From the NCBI RefSeq assembly GCF_001663175.1, contig NZ_CP016033.1, positions 558,001 to 622,000 of the forward strand: a DNA stretch of 64,000 nt. The letters run 5' to 3'. Positions 48,145 to 58,717 of the stretch are shown here, piece by piece. The notes under the pieces were generated by a model. It was not told the DNA's origin and did not search any database. It saw only the letters and a program-made list of their open reading frames with translations. The first letter of the stretch is position 1; each line of letters opens with the position of its first letter. The DNA is from Erythrobacter neustonensis (lineage in GTDB: Bacteria; Pseudomonadota; Alphaproteobacteria; Sphingomonadales; Sphingomonadaceae). Both the position numbers and the translations under genes were made by a program.

Positions 48145-49286
48145 TGGCGCAGCAGATCCCGGCCCACGATCATGCGCATCACCTGATTGGTGCCCTCGAG
48201 GATCGAGTGGACGCGCAGGTCGCGCCAGAAGCGTTCGATGGGATAGTCTTTCAGATAGCCATAGCCGCCGAAGAGTTGCAGCGCGTCGTTGACGATCTTC
48301 GAGCCGCTGTCGGTCGCCAGCCGCTTGGCCATCGCCGAGAAGCGCGACTTGTCGGGCGCGTTGTCGGTCACCTTGGCCGCCGCGAGATAAAGCAGCGCGC
48401 GCGCCGCTTCCAGATCGGTCGCCATGTCGGCGAGCATGAACTGGGTGTTCTGGAAATCGGCGACCGGCTGATCGAACTGCTTGCGATCCTTGGTGTAGGC
48501 GATCGCCTCGTCCAGACACCGCTGCGCCCCGCCCAGCGAGCAGGCGCCGATGTTCAGTCGTCCGCCATCCAACCCCATCATCGCAAAGCGGAAGCCCTCG
48601 CCCTCGTCGCCGACGCGGTTGGCCACCGGCACGCGCGCGTCCTCGAAGATCACCTGCGCGGTGGGCGAGGCGTTCCAGCCCAGCTTCTTCTCCGGCGCGC
48701 CGAAGCTGACGCCGGGGGTGTCCTTGTCGATGACGAGACAGGTCACGCCCTTGGTCTTGTGATCGCTGGTGCGCACCATCGTGACATAGATATCGTTGAC
48801 CCCGCCGCCCGAAATGAACTGCTTGGTGCCATTGAGGACGTAATGGTCGCCATCGAGCCGCGCGGTGGTCTTCAATGCCGCCGCATCCGACCCGCTGCCG
48901 GGCTCGGTCAGGGCGTAGCTTGCGATCTTTTCCATCGTGACGAGATCGGGGAGATACTTGGCCTTGACCTCTGCGCTGCCGAAGCTGTCGATCATCCACG
49001 CGGCCATGTTGTGGATCGAGATGAAGGCGCTGGTCGAAGGGCAGCCATAGGCCATCGCCTCCATGATCAGCGCCGCTTCCAGCCGCCCGAGGCCGATCCC
49101 GCCCGATGCTTCGGAGACATAGATCGCCCCGAAGCCGAGCTGGGCGCTTTCCTTGATCACGTCGCGCGGGAAGATGTGCTTCTCGTCCCACTCGGCCGCG
49201 AAGGGCGTGATACGGTCGGCGGTGAACCGCTGCGCCATTTCCTGAATCGCAAGCTGGTCTTCGGTGATTTGAAATTGTCCGGTCAT
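48141..49286 (-). CDS. Acyl-CoA dehydrogenase (isobutyryl-CoA dehydrogenase-like)
   Basis: 381 residues from ATG 49286. It has the FAD-binding ACAD motif YALTEPGSGSDAAALKT, FISGGGVNDIYVTM, QLFGGYGYLKDYPIERFWRD and the C-terminal ILEGTNQVMRMIVGRDLL. The downstream hydratase, hydrolase and dehydrogenase fit oxidation of isobutyryl-CoA to methacrylyl-CoA. First gene of the operon. Confidence 0.92.
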   Translation of the reverse strand: MTGQFQITEDQLAIQEMAQRFTADRITPFAAEWDEKHIFPRDVIKESAQLGFGAIYVSEASGGIGLGRLEAALIMEAMAYGCPSTSAFISIHNMAAWMIDSFGSAEVKAKYLPDLVTMEKIASYALTEPGSGSDAAALKTTARLDGDHYVLNGTKQFISGGGVNDIYVTMVRTSDHKTKGVTCLVIDKDTPGVSFGAPEKKLGWNASPTAQVIFEDARVPVANRVGDEGEGFRFAMMGLDGGRLNIGACSLGGAQRCLDEAIAYTKDRKQFDQPVADFQNTQFMLADMATDLEAARALLYLAAAKVTDNAPDKSRFSAMAKRLATDSGSKIVNDALQLFGGYGYLKDYPIERFWRDLRVHSILEGTNQVMRMIVGRDLLRQ

Positions 49287-49411
49287 GGCGCGTGCTCTAG
49301 CCGCCTTGCCCGCGCCAGAAAAGGGCAGCGCGGGCACGTGGCGGGCAGAAAATTGCTAGGCGCGCGATGGGGCATGCATCCAGCGCAGGCAAATCGGCCG
49401 TATCTGCCCGC

Positions 49412-49792
49412 ATGATCGCCCCGCGCCCGACACTCATCCTGGTCTACAACGCCAGGGGCGGATTGCTGAACGGGTTGCGCGATGCGGTGCACAAGCTGCT
49501 GTCGCCGGCGACCTATCCGTGTTCGCTGTGCGCGCTCACCTATTCCGCAGTCAGCATGCGCGGCGCGTGGCGGCAATTTCTCGATTCCCTCGGAATGCCG
49601 GTGATGTTCCTGTACCGCGACGAATTCGAACGCGACCTCGACCGCAGCGGTGTCGGGCTCCCCGCCATTCTGCTCGGTGGCGACGGGCCGGAGCCTCATG
49701 TGCTGCTGAGCGGTGATGCGCTGCGAAGCCTGCCCGACCTGCCGGCGCTGATCGCCGCGACACGGGAACGACTTGCGGCTGCCACGCCGTAA
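49412..49792 (+). CDS. Conserved hypothetical protein
   Basis: 126 residues from ATG 49412 (MIAPRPTLILVYNARGGLLN); the frame opens at 49367, but this start fits better. YNARGGLLNGLRDAVHKLLS and SPATYPCSLCALTYSAV are striking: a short CSLC motif resembles a redox or metal site. The C-terminal half is acidic. I do not recognise a named family. It is divergent from the ACAD operon and convergent with the RidA gene. Confidence 0.7.
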   Translation: MIAPRPTLILVYNARGGLLNGLRDAVHKLLSPATYPCSLCALTYSAVSMRGAWRQFLDSLGMPVMFLYRDEFERDLDRSGVGLPAILLGGDGPEPHVLLSGDALRSLPDLPALIAATRERLAAATP

Positions 49793-49826
49793 CGCCCGGC
49801 ATATTGTTCAATCGCGCACTGCCGCC

Positions 49827-50210
49827 TCAATCGCCGATTACGGCTTCGGCTTCGATCTCGACACGCCATTCGGGGCGGCACAGCCACGCGGTTCCTGCCA
49901 TCGTCGCCGCGGGGCGCGCCGCACCGAAAAAGCGCGCATGAACAGCACCGACCGCATCCTGATCCGCCGGATCGGTCAGCAGCATCCGGGTGCGGACAAC
50001 ATCCAAGGGCGATCCGCCAAGTTCGGTGATCGCCGCGCAGATGATGGTGCAGCACCGCTCCGCCTGCGCCGCCGCATCGCCGGGCGTGGTGGAGCCATCG
50101 GGCTCGACCGGGCCGGTGCCGGCAACCACGATCCGGTTGCCGATGCGCACCGCCCGGGCAAACCCGAAGGCCGCTTCGAACGGCGAACCGGACGAGGCGT
50201 GGCGGCGCAT
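49827..50210 (-). CDS. RidA/YjgF-family protein
   Basis: 127 residues. RIGNRIVVAGTGPVEPDGST, AAITELGGSPLDVVRTRMLL and PEWRVEIEAEAVIGD match the YjgF/RidA fold. The usual catalytic Arg region corresponds to VVRTRMLLTD. Enamine/imine deaminase activity is likely for the archetypal members but not assured for this subgroup. It starts 3 bases after the I78 gene stop, so the two are co-transcribed. Confidence 0.85.
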   Translation of the reverse strand: MRRHASSGSPFEAAFGFARAVRIGNRIVVAGTGPVEPDGSTTPGDAAAQAERCCTIICAAITELGGSPLDVVRTRMLLTDPADQDAVGAVHARFFGAARPAATMAGTAWLCRPEWRVEIEAEAVIGD

Positions 50211-50212
50211 TT

Positions 50213-50524
50213 CTAGCCGCAGGTGACAGCGGTGATCTTCATCGCGCTGTCATAGCGCACGTTCACCCGGTCTTCGCGGTAATCCATCGTCCACGCGCTT
50301 TCAGGCGGGCCCCAGCGCAGGGTGCGCGCGCCGCTGTCCTTGAGGATCGCGGTGCCCATGGCCTGGGTCGCATCGTGGCCGATGTGGTTCTGCACGGCTG
50401 CCGCATTGCACACCATCGGCGTGCCGGCCGCAGGGGTCGCCGGGTCGGTCGCGGCGCTATCGCCCATCGTGGCACACCCTGCCAATGCTGCCGCGACCAG
50501 GCTTGCAGATACCATGTGCTTCAT
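50213..50524 (-). CDS. I78-family peptidase inhibitor lipoprotein
   Basis: 103 residues from ATG 50524. A lipoprotein signal ends AALAGCATMG. The C-terminal domain has CNAAAVQNHIGHDATQAMG, the GARTLRWGPP region and TMDYREDRVNVRYDSAMKI, ending in VTCG; this is the I78 serine protease inhibitor pattern. It would protect the envelope from proteases. Confidence 0.82.
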   Translation of the reverse strand: MKHMVSASLVAAALAGCATMGDSAATDPATPAAGTPMVCNAAAVQNHIGHDATQAMGTAILKDSGARTLRWGPPESAWTMDYREDRVNVRYDSAMKITAVTCG

Positions 50525-50611
50525 CGGCGTCCTCTCGCGCATACGTGCCGCGGTGCGGCATCTCAAGCCAAGCGTATCAGCAGGATGCGTGCATGAAAAG
50601 CGCGGCAGCGA

Positions 50612-52972
50612 TCAGGCGGCGCTAACTAACGGAGGCGGCTGTGACGCGGGCAATGTCGCTGCGGCCAGTGCTGCCAGATCGTTTGCGGCTAGAGGACGCC
50701 CGACGAAATAGCCTTGCGCGTGATCGCAGCCTATTTCTGTGAGGAAGTCGAGACAGGCGGCCTCCTCGATGCCCTCGGCCACCACCTTGAGCCCGAGTTC
50801 GTGGGCCAGCTGCACTGTCGATCGCACCAGCATGGCATCGCCCCTGTCGGTATGCACCTGGGCCACGAACATCCGGTCGATTTTCAACTCGGACAGGGGT
50901 AGCAGCTTGAGGTAGTTGAGCGCCGATTGCCCGGTGCCATAATCGTCCATTGAAATCCGGATGCCCGCTGCACGAAAGCGTTCAAGCATGGCGATCGCTT
51001 CGGCAGTATCCTCGAAATGCGCGCTCTCGGTGACTTCAAAGGTGACTTGCTCAGCCGGAAGCCCCGAATGGGCGATCCTTGCCAATGCGCGGGTTTCGAA
51101 GTTTTCAGACGTCAATACGGCAGCCGAAATGTTTACCGCGATTGCGATGTGCAAGCCGTCCGAGTGCCAGCGCTTCGCATCGTCCATCGCCTGCTCCAGA
51201 ACCGCAAGGGTTAACTCGTCCAGGCGCCCGCGCTCTTCGAACAGGGGAATGAAGCAATCCGGGGGGAGCAACCCGCGCTTGGGGTGGTTCCAGCGCACCA
51301 ATGCTTCGACGGAGTCGATCCGGCGCGTCACCAGATTGAGTTTGGGCTGATAGAGGACGGCGATATTGCCGCTGCGCAGCGCCTCGTCCAGTTCGCTCAG
51401 CAGATCCAGTTCAAGGTTGATCGCGGCGCCGGCCTCCTGAGTATGCAGCCGCCACAGCTTGCCTGCGCGCTTGGCCGAAGCGGCGGCATGCGCAGCATGG
51501 CTATCAGGGTCGGCAATGGTGCAATCGGCGACCCCGAACGTTAGCGAAACGCCTAGACGCCGGCCCGCAATATCGAACGGACTGCGCATCACTGCGCGCA
51601 GGCCTGCAAGATGAGCCTGGAGCTCGTCGATCGGCAGCGCAGAAAACCAAACAAGGGTGCGGTCCTCGCTGCGATAGACTACCCCGCTGCCTCCGCCTGC
51701 GACCTGCAAACGCTCAGCCGTCCGCCGGAGGAGGTCGCCAAGACCGACATGATCGATCGCCAATTTGAGCGCGTCGAAATCGTCGATCTGTGCAGCGACG
51801 ACATAGCGATCACTGGCGACCGCGGCGCGGGCCTTGAAAGCGAGCCGGTTGGGCAGGCCGCTTTCGGGGTCGCGCTGGCGGGCCTGAGCGGCGAAACGCC
51901 GTGTGAGGACAATGTATCGGACCGCACCTGCCCCCATTACCATGGCAAGCGCAGGGGTGATCTCCGTCCAGATCGCAAGTCCGATCCGGGCCGCAATCCA
52001 GCCCGAAACCAGCACTACTGCGGCGGCAAGGGTGCGAATGAGGACTGCGCGCCGTCGCCGTGCGCCAAGCAGGCCATAAGAAAGCAACGCTGCGACCAAA
52101 AGCGGTATTGCCCAGGTTCCGGTCACGGGGCGCGCGCCAAGCAGAGTCTCTGCTGCCAGCGCATGGATGATCACCCCCGGGATCACCCCGAAACGCGGCA
52201 CCGCATAGCGATCGCCCAATTCGACCGCGGTTGCGCCAATGATAACATCCTTGCCGCGCAGCAGCGCAGGATCGAACAAACCCTTCTCGATCGCGATAAA
52301 GCTGTGGCGCGCAAGCGTGGCCGGATCGACTGCAAAATTGATCGTCAGACTTTCCCCGGCAGAGCCAGCCTCGCCTGCGATCAAGGCCGAAATCGATGGC
52401 CGGGCGACGGCATCGGTTATCGTGCCCAGCGGCATCGTACGGACATAACCATCAGGTCCCGGGGCAACCGAAACCGATGCAAGCTGCGCATGTTCTCGCA
52501 ACTCCGGGATCGGCAGCGAATCGAGCTTTCGTCCATCACCGAAATCCGCCGCCTGGCCGAATGTCGGCAACACGATAGCAGCATTTGCATCCGCAATCGC
52601 CTGAGCAAAGGCCCTGTCGCCCGCAGGATTACCGTTGCTGGAAAAATCGACATCGAAACTGATCGAACGCACACCGGCCGCATCAAGTTGACGCAGGGCA
52701 GCAGCATAGTGTTCACGCTGCCAAGGCCAGCTGCGAATGGCAGCCATGCTGGCAGCGTCCATCTCGACCACATGCACCTGTCCGCTCGCAGCGCGGTTGA
52801 AAACCGTAAAAGCGAGATCGTGGATCCGGTTTTCAGCGCCCCGCATAAAGCCGGAAAGCGCTGCCATCGCAACCGTCACGCCCAGCAGCGCGATCACCAG
52901 ACATTTGATCCGCCAATTGTCGAAAGATCCGCTGGCCGCGGCCCTCGGCAGAAGTAAGGGCGCAGCGGTCAT
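50612..52972 (-). CDS. CHASE2 sensor with degenerate GGDEF and intact EAL domain
   Basis: 786 residues. An N-terminal helix is followed by CHASE2 (VVEMDAASMAAIRSWPWQRE, SISFDVDFSSNG) and three transmembrane helices (about 285-360). The GGDEF-like part (PESGLPNRLAFKARA) has SEDRT at the active-site loop instead of GGDEF, so it probably does not make c-di-GMP. The EAL domain has EALVRW, NISA, EVTES, MDDYGTG, KIDRMF, AEGIE and QGYFVGRP, all needed for phosphodiesterase activity. It follows the FecR gene by 82 bases in the same direction. Confidence 0.93.
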   Translation of the reverse strand: MTAAPLLLPRAAASGSFDNWRIKCLVIALLGVTVAMAALSGFMRGAENRIHDLAFTVFNRAASGQVHVVEMDAASMAAIRSWPWQREHYAAALRQLDAAGVRSISFDVDFSSNGNPAGDRAFAQAIADANAAIVLPTFGQAADFGDGRKLDSLPIPELREHAQLASVSVAPGPDGYVRTMPLGTITDAVARPSISALIAGEAGSAGESLTINFAVDPATLARHSFIAIEKGLFDPALLRGKDVIIGATAVELGDRYAVPRFGVIPGVIIHALAAETLLGARPVTGTWAIPLLVAALLSYGLLGARRRRAVLIRTLAAAVVLVSGWIAARIGLAIWTEITPALAMVMGAGAVRYIVLTRRFAAQARQRDPESGLPNRLAFKARAAVASDRYVVAAQIDDFDALKLAIDHVGLGDLLRRTAERLQVAGGGSGVVYRSEDRTLVWFSALPIDELQAHLAGLRAVMRSPFDIAGRRLGVSLTFGVADCTIADPDSHAAHAAASAKRAGKLWRLHTQEAGAAINLELDLLSELDEALRSGNIAVLYQPKLNLVTRRIDSVEALVRWNHPKRGLLPPDCFIPLFEERGRLDELTLAVLEQAMDDAKRWHSDGLHIAIAVNISAAVLTSENFETRALARIAHSGLPAEQVTFEVTESAHFEDTAEAIAMLERFRAAGIRISMDDYGTGQSALNYLKLLPLSELKIDRMFVAQVHTDRGDAMLVRSTVQLAHELGLKVVAEGIEEAACLDFLTEIGCDHAQGYFVGRPLAANDLAALAAATLPASQPPPLVSAA

Positions 52973-53054
52973 GTTGTGCCCTTTTCCTTGAAATGCCCAA
53001 TCGGGGCTGCGCGGCCGGAATTATCGCGCTGAAACCGGAACCCGATATGCTGCA

Positions 53055-54671
<1,617 letters not shown>

Positions 54672-54836
54672 GCCTAGCAATCTATACCTAGAGTTGCAGC
54701 AATCGCATTGAAACTCGTGGTTAAGAAAGTCCTATTGGATAACTAGTTAACCTTTGCGAGTTACTTCTTCGTCTGATTTAACGGAAAGGACTGCAACATC
54801 ATCCCGCGGGCGGTTACGATCGGAGCGATAGCTACC
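54672..54836. promoter_or_regulatory. Divergent control region between the FecR and TpsB-like genes
   Basis: On the minus strand TATAGA (plus 54681-54686) is a possible -10, only about 10 bases before the FecR ATG. An inverted repeat GGTTAA (54719-54724) / TTAACC (54747-54752) encloses the palindrome AACTAGTT (54741-54748) and could bind a regulator of both genes. GGAAAGGA at 54783-54790 is a good ribosome site, spaced seven bases from ATC at 54798. Confidence 0.4.
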
Positions 54837-56450
54837 ATGCTGCTGGCGGCGTATCCGCTGGTGGCACAGGATGCCTTCGACCGGACCAATCCGGCAACGC
54901 AGGCAAACCGTGAAGAAGAGATTCTGCCTTTGCCCGTCCCGGTGCGGATCGAAGTGCTGCCGGTACTGGATACGCCGCAGACGATCGATACCGAAAGCGC
55001 CATGGATGTCGGCGCGATCGTGATCGATGGATTGGCCGTGATGCGGCAGTCCGACTTTGCGCAGGCGGTCGAACCCTTCGCCGGGCGGCCATTGCGCCGA
55101 AGCGACCTTGCCGGCCTTGCCGATGCAGTCGCCGCGCGGGCCCGCACGCAGGGCTATATGCTCGCCACCGCATGGATCCCCGAACAGACACTTGTCGGCG
55201 GATTGTTGAGAGTGCGGATCGACGAGGGGCGGATCGATCGCGTGCGGGTTGAAGGCGCAACCGATTCCGCGATCCGCCGCCAGCTTGAAAGCGTGGCGAA
55301 CGGGCGCCCGGTAACGCTGGCGCAATTGCAGCGCGCCGTCCTGCTTGCCGATGACCTGCCCGGTGTCCGGATCCGCCGCACACGCTTCGAACAAGACGGT
55401 GACGCCCGTATTCTGGTGGTTGACGCGGGGCGCGATCACATCAGCGGGACCGCGCTGGTTGCGAGCGACGGTACAAAGCCGATCGGACCGGTGCGTGCTC
55501 GGATCGAATTCGACGCCAACGGGCTGATCTCCGGCGGGGACCGGATCGACCTCAGCTTTTCGGCGACGCCGCTGGACCCGCAGGAACTGGTCTTCTTCAA
55601 CGCACGCTACACGGTGATCATCAACGATGCGGGCACCGCTGTCGGCGCATTCGGCAGTTACTCAAGAACCGAACCGGGCGCATATCTGGCCAACCGCAAA
55701 TTGGTAGGCGAGGCATGGCAGGGCGGGATCCGTCTGCGTCACCCGCTTCTGCGCGCGCAGAAGCGCAGCCTCTGGCTGGAGGGGAGTGCAGAACTTCAGG
55801 ACCTGCAGCAGGACAGTCTTGGCATCCACGTACGCGCTGATCGTATCGCGCTCGCCCGGCTTGGCTTTTACGGTTACGGCCCGCTCGCCGGCGGCAACCT
55901 GCAGGGCCGCGCAACGGTCAGTCAGGGACTGCCTGTGCTCGGCGCAACCGGTAACAGCGACCCCATGGCGTCGCGCTGGAATACGCGGACCAATTTCACG
56001 ACATTGTCGTGGTGGTTCAACTGGCGAGCCGGGATCATGCCCCGGGTGAGCCTTTCGCTTGCCGCGACCGGGCAGCTGTCGAACGCCCCGCTGCTGATCG
56101 GTGAAAGTTTTGCGCTGGGCGGCGGTCAGTTTCTGCGCGGTTATGATTTCGCGCAGGTCGTCGGCGATCAAGGTGCAGCAGGCCTTGCCGAACTGCGGTA
56201 CGATTGGCCCCGCGCGCGGGGAGCCTCGCGGCGTTTGCAGCTTTATGCCTTTGCCGATGGGGGCGCCGTATCCGACCTCGGCGCAGGAACCAGTGCAAGC
56301 TCACTTGCTTCAAGCGGTGCCGGCTTCCGCGCCGACTTCACCCGCGACCTTGAATTGGACTTCGAAGTGGCGGTGCCGCTTACCGAAGACCGCTACGATA
56401 CAGGCGACAAGTCCCCGCGCCTGAACCTCAGGGTCACCCAATCGCTGTAA
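54837..56450 (+). CDS. TpsB-type outer membrane transporter (ShlB/FhaC/HecB family)
   Basis: 537 residues from the only canonical start, ATG 54837. Two POTRA domains (about residues 55-200; MRQSDFAQAVEPFAGRPLRR, VRIDEGRIDRVRVEG) precede a 16-strand barrel with GESFALGGGQFLRGYDFAQV, the family loop-6 motif. It should secrete a TpsA partner through the outer membrane, but no TpsA gene is nearby. From ATG 54837 only about 11 residues precede QDAF, too few for a signal. The frame is open back to 54777 and codes for IPRAVTIGAIATMLLAA, which would complete a good signal if translation began at ATC 54798, after GGAAAGGA. Confidence 0.87.
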   Translation: MLLAAYPLVAQDAFDRTNPATQANREEEILPLPVPVRIEVLPVLDTPQTIDTESAMDVGAIVIDGLAVMRQSDFAQAVEPFAGRPLRRSDLAGLADAVAARARTQGYMLATAWIPEQTLVGGLLRVRIDEGRIDRVRVEGATDSAIRRQLESVANGRPVTLAQLQRAVLLADDLPGVRIRRTRFEQDGDARILVVDAGRDHISGTALVASDGTKPIGPVRARIEFDANGLISGGDRIDLSFSATPLDPQELVFFNARYTVIINDAGTAVGAFGSYSRTEPGAYLANRKLVGEAWQGGIRLRHPLLRAQKRSLWLEGSAELQDLQQDSLGIHVRADRIALARLGFYGYGPLAGGNLQGRATVSQGLPVLGATGNSDPMASRWNTRTNFTTLSWWFNWRAGIMPRVSLSLAATGQLSNAPLLIGESFALGGGQFLRGYDFAQVVGDQGAAGLAELRYDWPRARGASRRLQLYAFADGGAVSDLGAGTSASSLASSGAGFRADFTRDLELDFEVAVPLTEDRYDTGDKSPRLNLRVTQSL

Positions 56451-56469
56451 GCTAAGGTCAGCCGCCCGA

Positions 56470-57945
56470 TCAGTCGCCGGTGTGCTTGTCCAACTCGTCG
56501 CCGGTCACGCTGACCACGTGGAGCAGATTGGTCGCACCCGGCGTTCCGAACGGCACGCCCGCAAGCACGATCAGCTTGGCCCCCGCGGCTGCAACCTTGT
56601 GCCGCAGCGCCATGCGCTTGCCCTTGGCGATCATCTCTTCGAAGCTGCCGATATCCTTTGTCACGACCGCGTGCGCGCCCCACAGCAGGCCCATCCGCCG
56701 CGCGGTGCGGGGCGACGGGGTCAGAACCAGCACCGGGGTCGCAGGCCGTTCGCGCGCCACGCGCCGCGCGGTCGATCCGCTGGCGGTGAACACGGTGATC
56801 GCGCTGATCGGCACGGTGTCCGCGATCGTCATGCAGGCATGCGCCAGCGCATCGGAGGTGGTCGCATCGGGCGGCGTTTCGAGGAAGCGGACGCGCGCCT
56901 TGTAACCCTCGTCGCGTTCCACCTGCACCGCGATCCGATCCATCATCGCGACCGATTCCTCGGGCCATGCACCCGCCGCGCTTTCGGCCGAAAGCATCAC
57001 CGCGTCCGCCCCGTCATAGACTGCATTGGCCACGTCGGAGACTTCGGCACGCGTCGGCGTCGGCGCCTCGATCATCGATTCGAGCATCTGCGTCGCCACG
57101 ATCACCGGCTTGCCCGCGCGGCGCGCCATGTTGACGATCTTCTTCTGCAGCGGCGGGACCTCGAAAGGCTCGAGCTCCACGCCAAGATCGCCCCGCGCGA
57201 CCATGATCCCGTCGGCCATCTCGATGATCGAGTCCAGCCGGTCGACCGCCTTGGGCTTTTCGATCTTGGCGCAGATCGCGGTGCCATGCGTGCCGATCAG
57301 CTTGCGCGCTTCGGCGATATCCTCGGGCCGCTGGACGAAGGAGAGCGCGATCCAGTCCGCGCCCTGCTCGGTCGCAAAGGCAAGATCGCGGCGGTCCTTT
57401 TCGGTGAGCGCGGGGATCGGCACTTCGGCATCGGGCACGTTCACGCCCTTGCGGTCCGAAATCACCCCGCCAACCTCGGCGCTGCACAGGATGCGATTGT
57501 CGTCGGCTTCGAGCACCTTCAGCCGGATCTTGCCGTCGTTGATCAGCAGGCGCTGACCGCGCTCCATGATCCCGAACAATTCGGGATGCGGCAGATGGAC
57601 GCGGTTGTGATCGCCGGGGGTTGGATCGCGGTCGAGGACGAAGTGCCCCGAATGGCGGATCACCGCCTGCCCTTCGGCAAAGGTGCCGACGCGCAGTTTG
57701 GGGCCTTGCAGGTCGGCAAGGATCGCGATGGGGCGCGCGAACTGCTTTTCCAGCGCGCGGATCGCGGCGACCACGGGTTCGTGATCGGCATGGCTGCCGT
57801 GGCTCATATTGAGGCGGAAGGCATCCGCCCCGGCGCGCACCAGCTTTTCGAGCATTTCGGGCGAACGGCTCGCCGGGCCGATGGTGGCGAGAATCTTGAC
57901 CTTGCGGCCGCGCGGGTCGATCCGTGACTGATCGCGTCGTGACAT
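56470..57945 (-). CDS. pyk: Pyruvate kinase
   Basis: 491 residues. RKVKILATIGPASRSPEMLE, GADAFRLNMSHGSHADH, ILADLQGPKLRVG, the active-site IEKPKAVDRLDSII and MVARGDLGVELEPFEVP are diagnostic. It makes pyruvate and ATP from PEP and ADP. It is divergent from the DUF1244 gene and convergent with the TpsB-like gene (19 bases between stops). Confidence 0.98.
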   Translation of the reverse strand: MSRRDQSRIDPRGRKVKILATIGPASRSPEMLEKLVRAGADAFRLNMSHGSHADHEPVVAAIRALEKQFARPIAILADLQGPKLRVGTFAEGQAVIRHSGHFVLDRDPTPGDHNRVHLPHPELFGIMERGQRLLINDGKIRLKVLEADDNRILCSAEVGGVISDRKGVNVPDAEVPIPALTEKDRRDLAFATEQGADWIALSFVQRPEDIAEARKLIGTHGTAICAKIEKPKAVDRLDSIIEMADGIMVARGDLGVELEPFEVPPLQKKIVNMARRAGKPVIVATQMLESMIEAPTPTRAEVSDVANAVYDGADAVMLSAESAAGAWPEESVAMMDRIAVQVERDEGYKARVRFLETPPDATTSDALAHACMTIADTVPISAITVFTASGSTARRVARERPATPVLVLTPSPRTARRMGLLWGAHAVVTKDIGSFEEMIAKGKRMALRHKVAAAGAKLIVLAGVPFGTPGATNLLHVVSVTGDELDKHTGD

Positions 57946-58010
57946 GTCTGGCTATCCCTGGTTGGGTTCGCCTATGACACAGCCGATTTTCAACTCAAGG
58001 GAAAGCCGCG

Positions 58011-58322
58011 ATGAATAGCAATGCCGATCCGCTCGATACGCTGGACGACGCTCAGGCCGCTGCCGCCTTCCGCCGCCTGGTGCGCCACCTGCGCCATCGC
58101 CACGATGCGCAGAACATCGACCTGATGGGTCTGGCGGGCTTCTGCCGCAACTGCCTTGCCGACTGGATCCGCGATGCGGGCTACGACGGCGACAAGGACG
58201 CCGCGCGCGAAATGATCCACGGGATGCCGGCGGCCGAATGGAAGGCCACCCGCCAATCGCCCGCCACGCCCGAACAATTGGCGCGGATGGAGGCAAGCGT
58301 GGCCAAGAACGCACAGGAATAA
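58011..58322 (+). CDS. DUF1244 family protein
   Basis: 103 residues. The family core is [20 protein letters not shown] and [18 protein letters not shown], with a CRNC pair (about residues 45-48), followed by [18 protein letters not shown]1244 proteins are small, widespread in proteobacteria and without an agreed function; the conserved cysteines suggest metal binding or redox. It is 80 bases upstream of gapR, likely the same transcript. Confidence 0.9.
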   Translation: MNSNADPLDTLDDAQAAAAFRRLVRHLRHRHDAQNIDLMGLAGFCRNCLADWIRDAGYDGDKDAAREMIHGMPAAEWKATRQSPATPEQLARMEASVAKNAQE

Positions 58323-58402
58323 TTCGCAAGGGCGGTTCACCCCCGCCGCCGGGATGGCTATCGCGCCCGCCAACCGATTCTCATATCAACCGGAGTTTCC
58401 CC

Positions 58403-58639
58403 ATGGCCGAATCCGCCGACGACCGCCTGCGCCTGCTGATCGAGCGCATCGAGCGCCTTGAAGAAGAAAAGAAGGGCATCGCCGACGATATCCGCGATGT
58501 CTATCTGGAAGCCAAGGCGGTCGGCTACGACCCCAAGATCATGCGCCAGATCGTCCGCCTGCGGAAGATGAAGCCCGACGATCGCAGCGAACAGGACATG
58601 CTGCTCGAAACCTACAAGAACGCGCTCGGCATGGCGTGA
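58403..58639 (+). CDS. gapR: GapR-family DNA-binding protein (DUF2312)
   Basis: 78 residues from ATG 58403. [20 protein letters not shown] and [20 protein letters not shown], then [20 protein letters not shown], define DUF2312. In Caulobacter GapR is a nucleoid-associated tetramer that encircles overtwisted DNA ahead of replication and transcription and supports topoisomerases. Position and length are as expected. Confidence 0.93.
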   Translation: MAESADDRLRLLIERIERLEEEKKGIADDIRDVYLEAKAVGYDPKIMRQIVRLRKMKPDDRSEQDMLLETYKNALGMA

Positions 58640-58659
58640 TCGCTTCCGGCGGGGTGCCA

Positions 58660-58687
58660 TTGAATTGCCGCTACGCTGTGTTATCTT
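58660..58687 (+). promoter_or_regulatory. Candidate promoter for the UPF0145 gene
   Basis: TTGAAT at 58660-58665 and TATCTT at 58682-58687 are separated by 16 bases, and lie about 30 bases upstream of a start with a strong AGGAGA ribosome site. Confidence 0.4.
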
Positions 58688-58717
58688 CGTAAGACAGTTT
58701 GCAAGGAGAGACGGACA

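Noticed and set aside
48145..49191. N-terminal extension of the VOC gene
   Set aside because: It is an out-of-frame shadow of the acyl-CoA dehydrogenase; the real VOC start is GTG 48144 overlapping its stop.
51611..52957. 448-codon plus-strand frame opposite the CHASE2-EAL gene
   Set aside because: The opposite strand encodes recognisable CHASE2 and EAL motifs; this frame shows none.
56482..57927. 481-codon plus-strand open frame opposite pyk
   Set aside because: Antisense shadow of pyruvate kinase.
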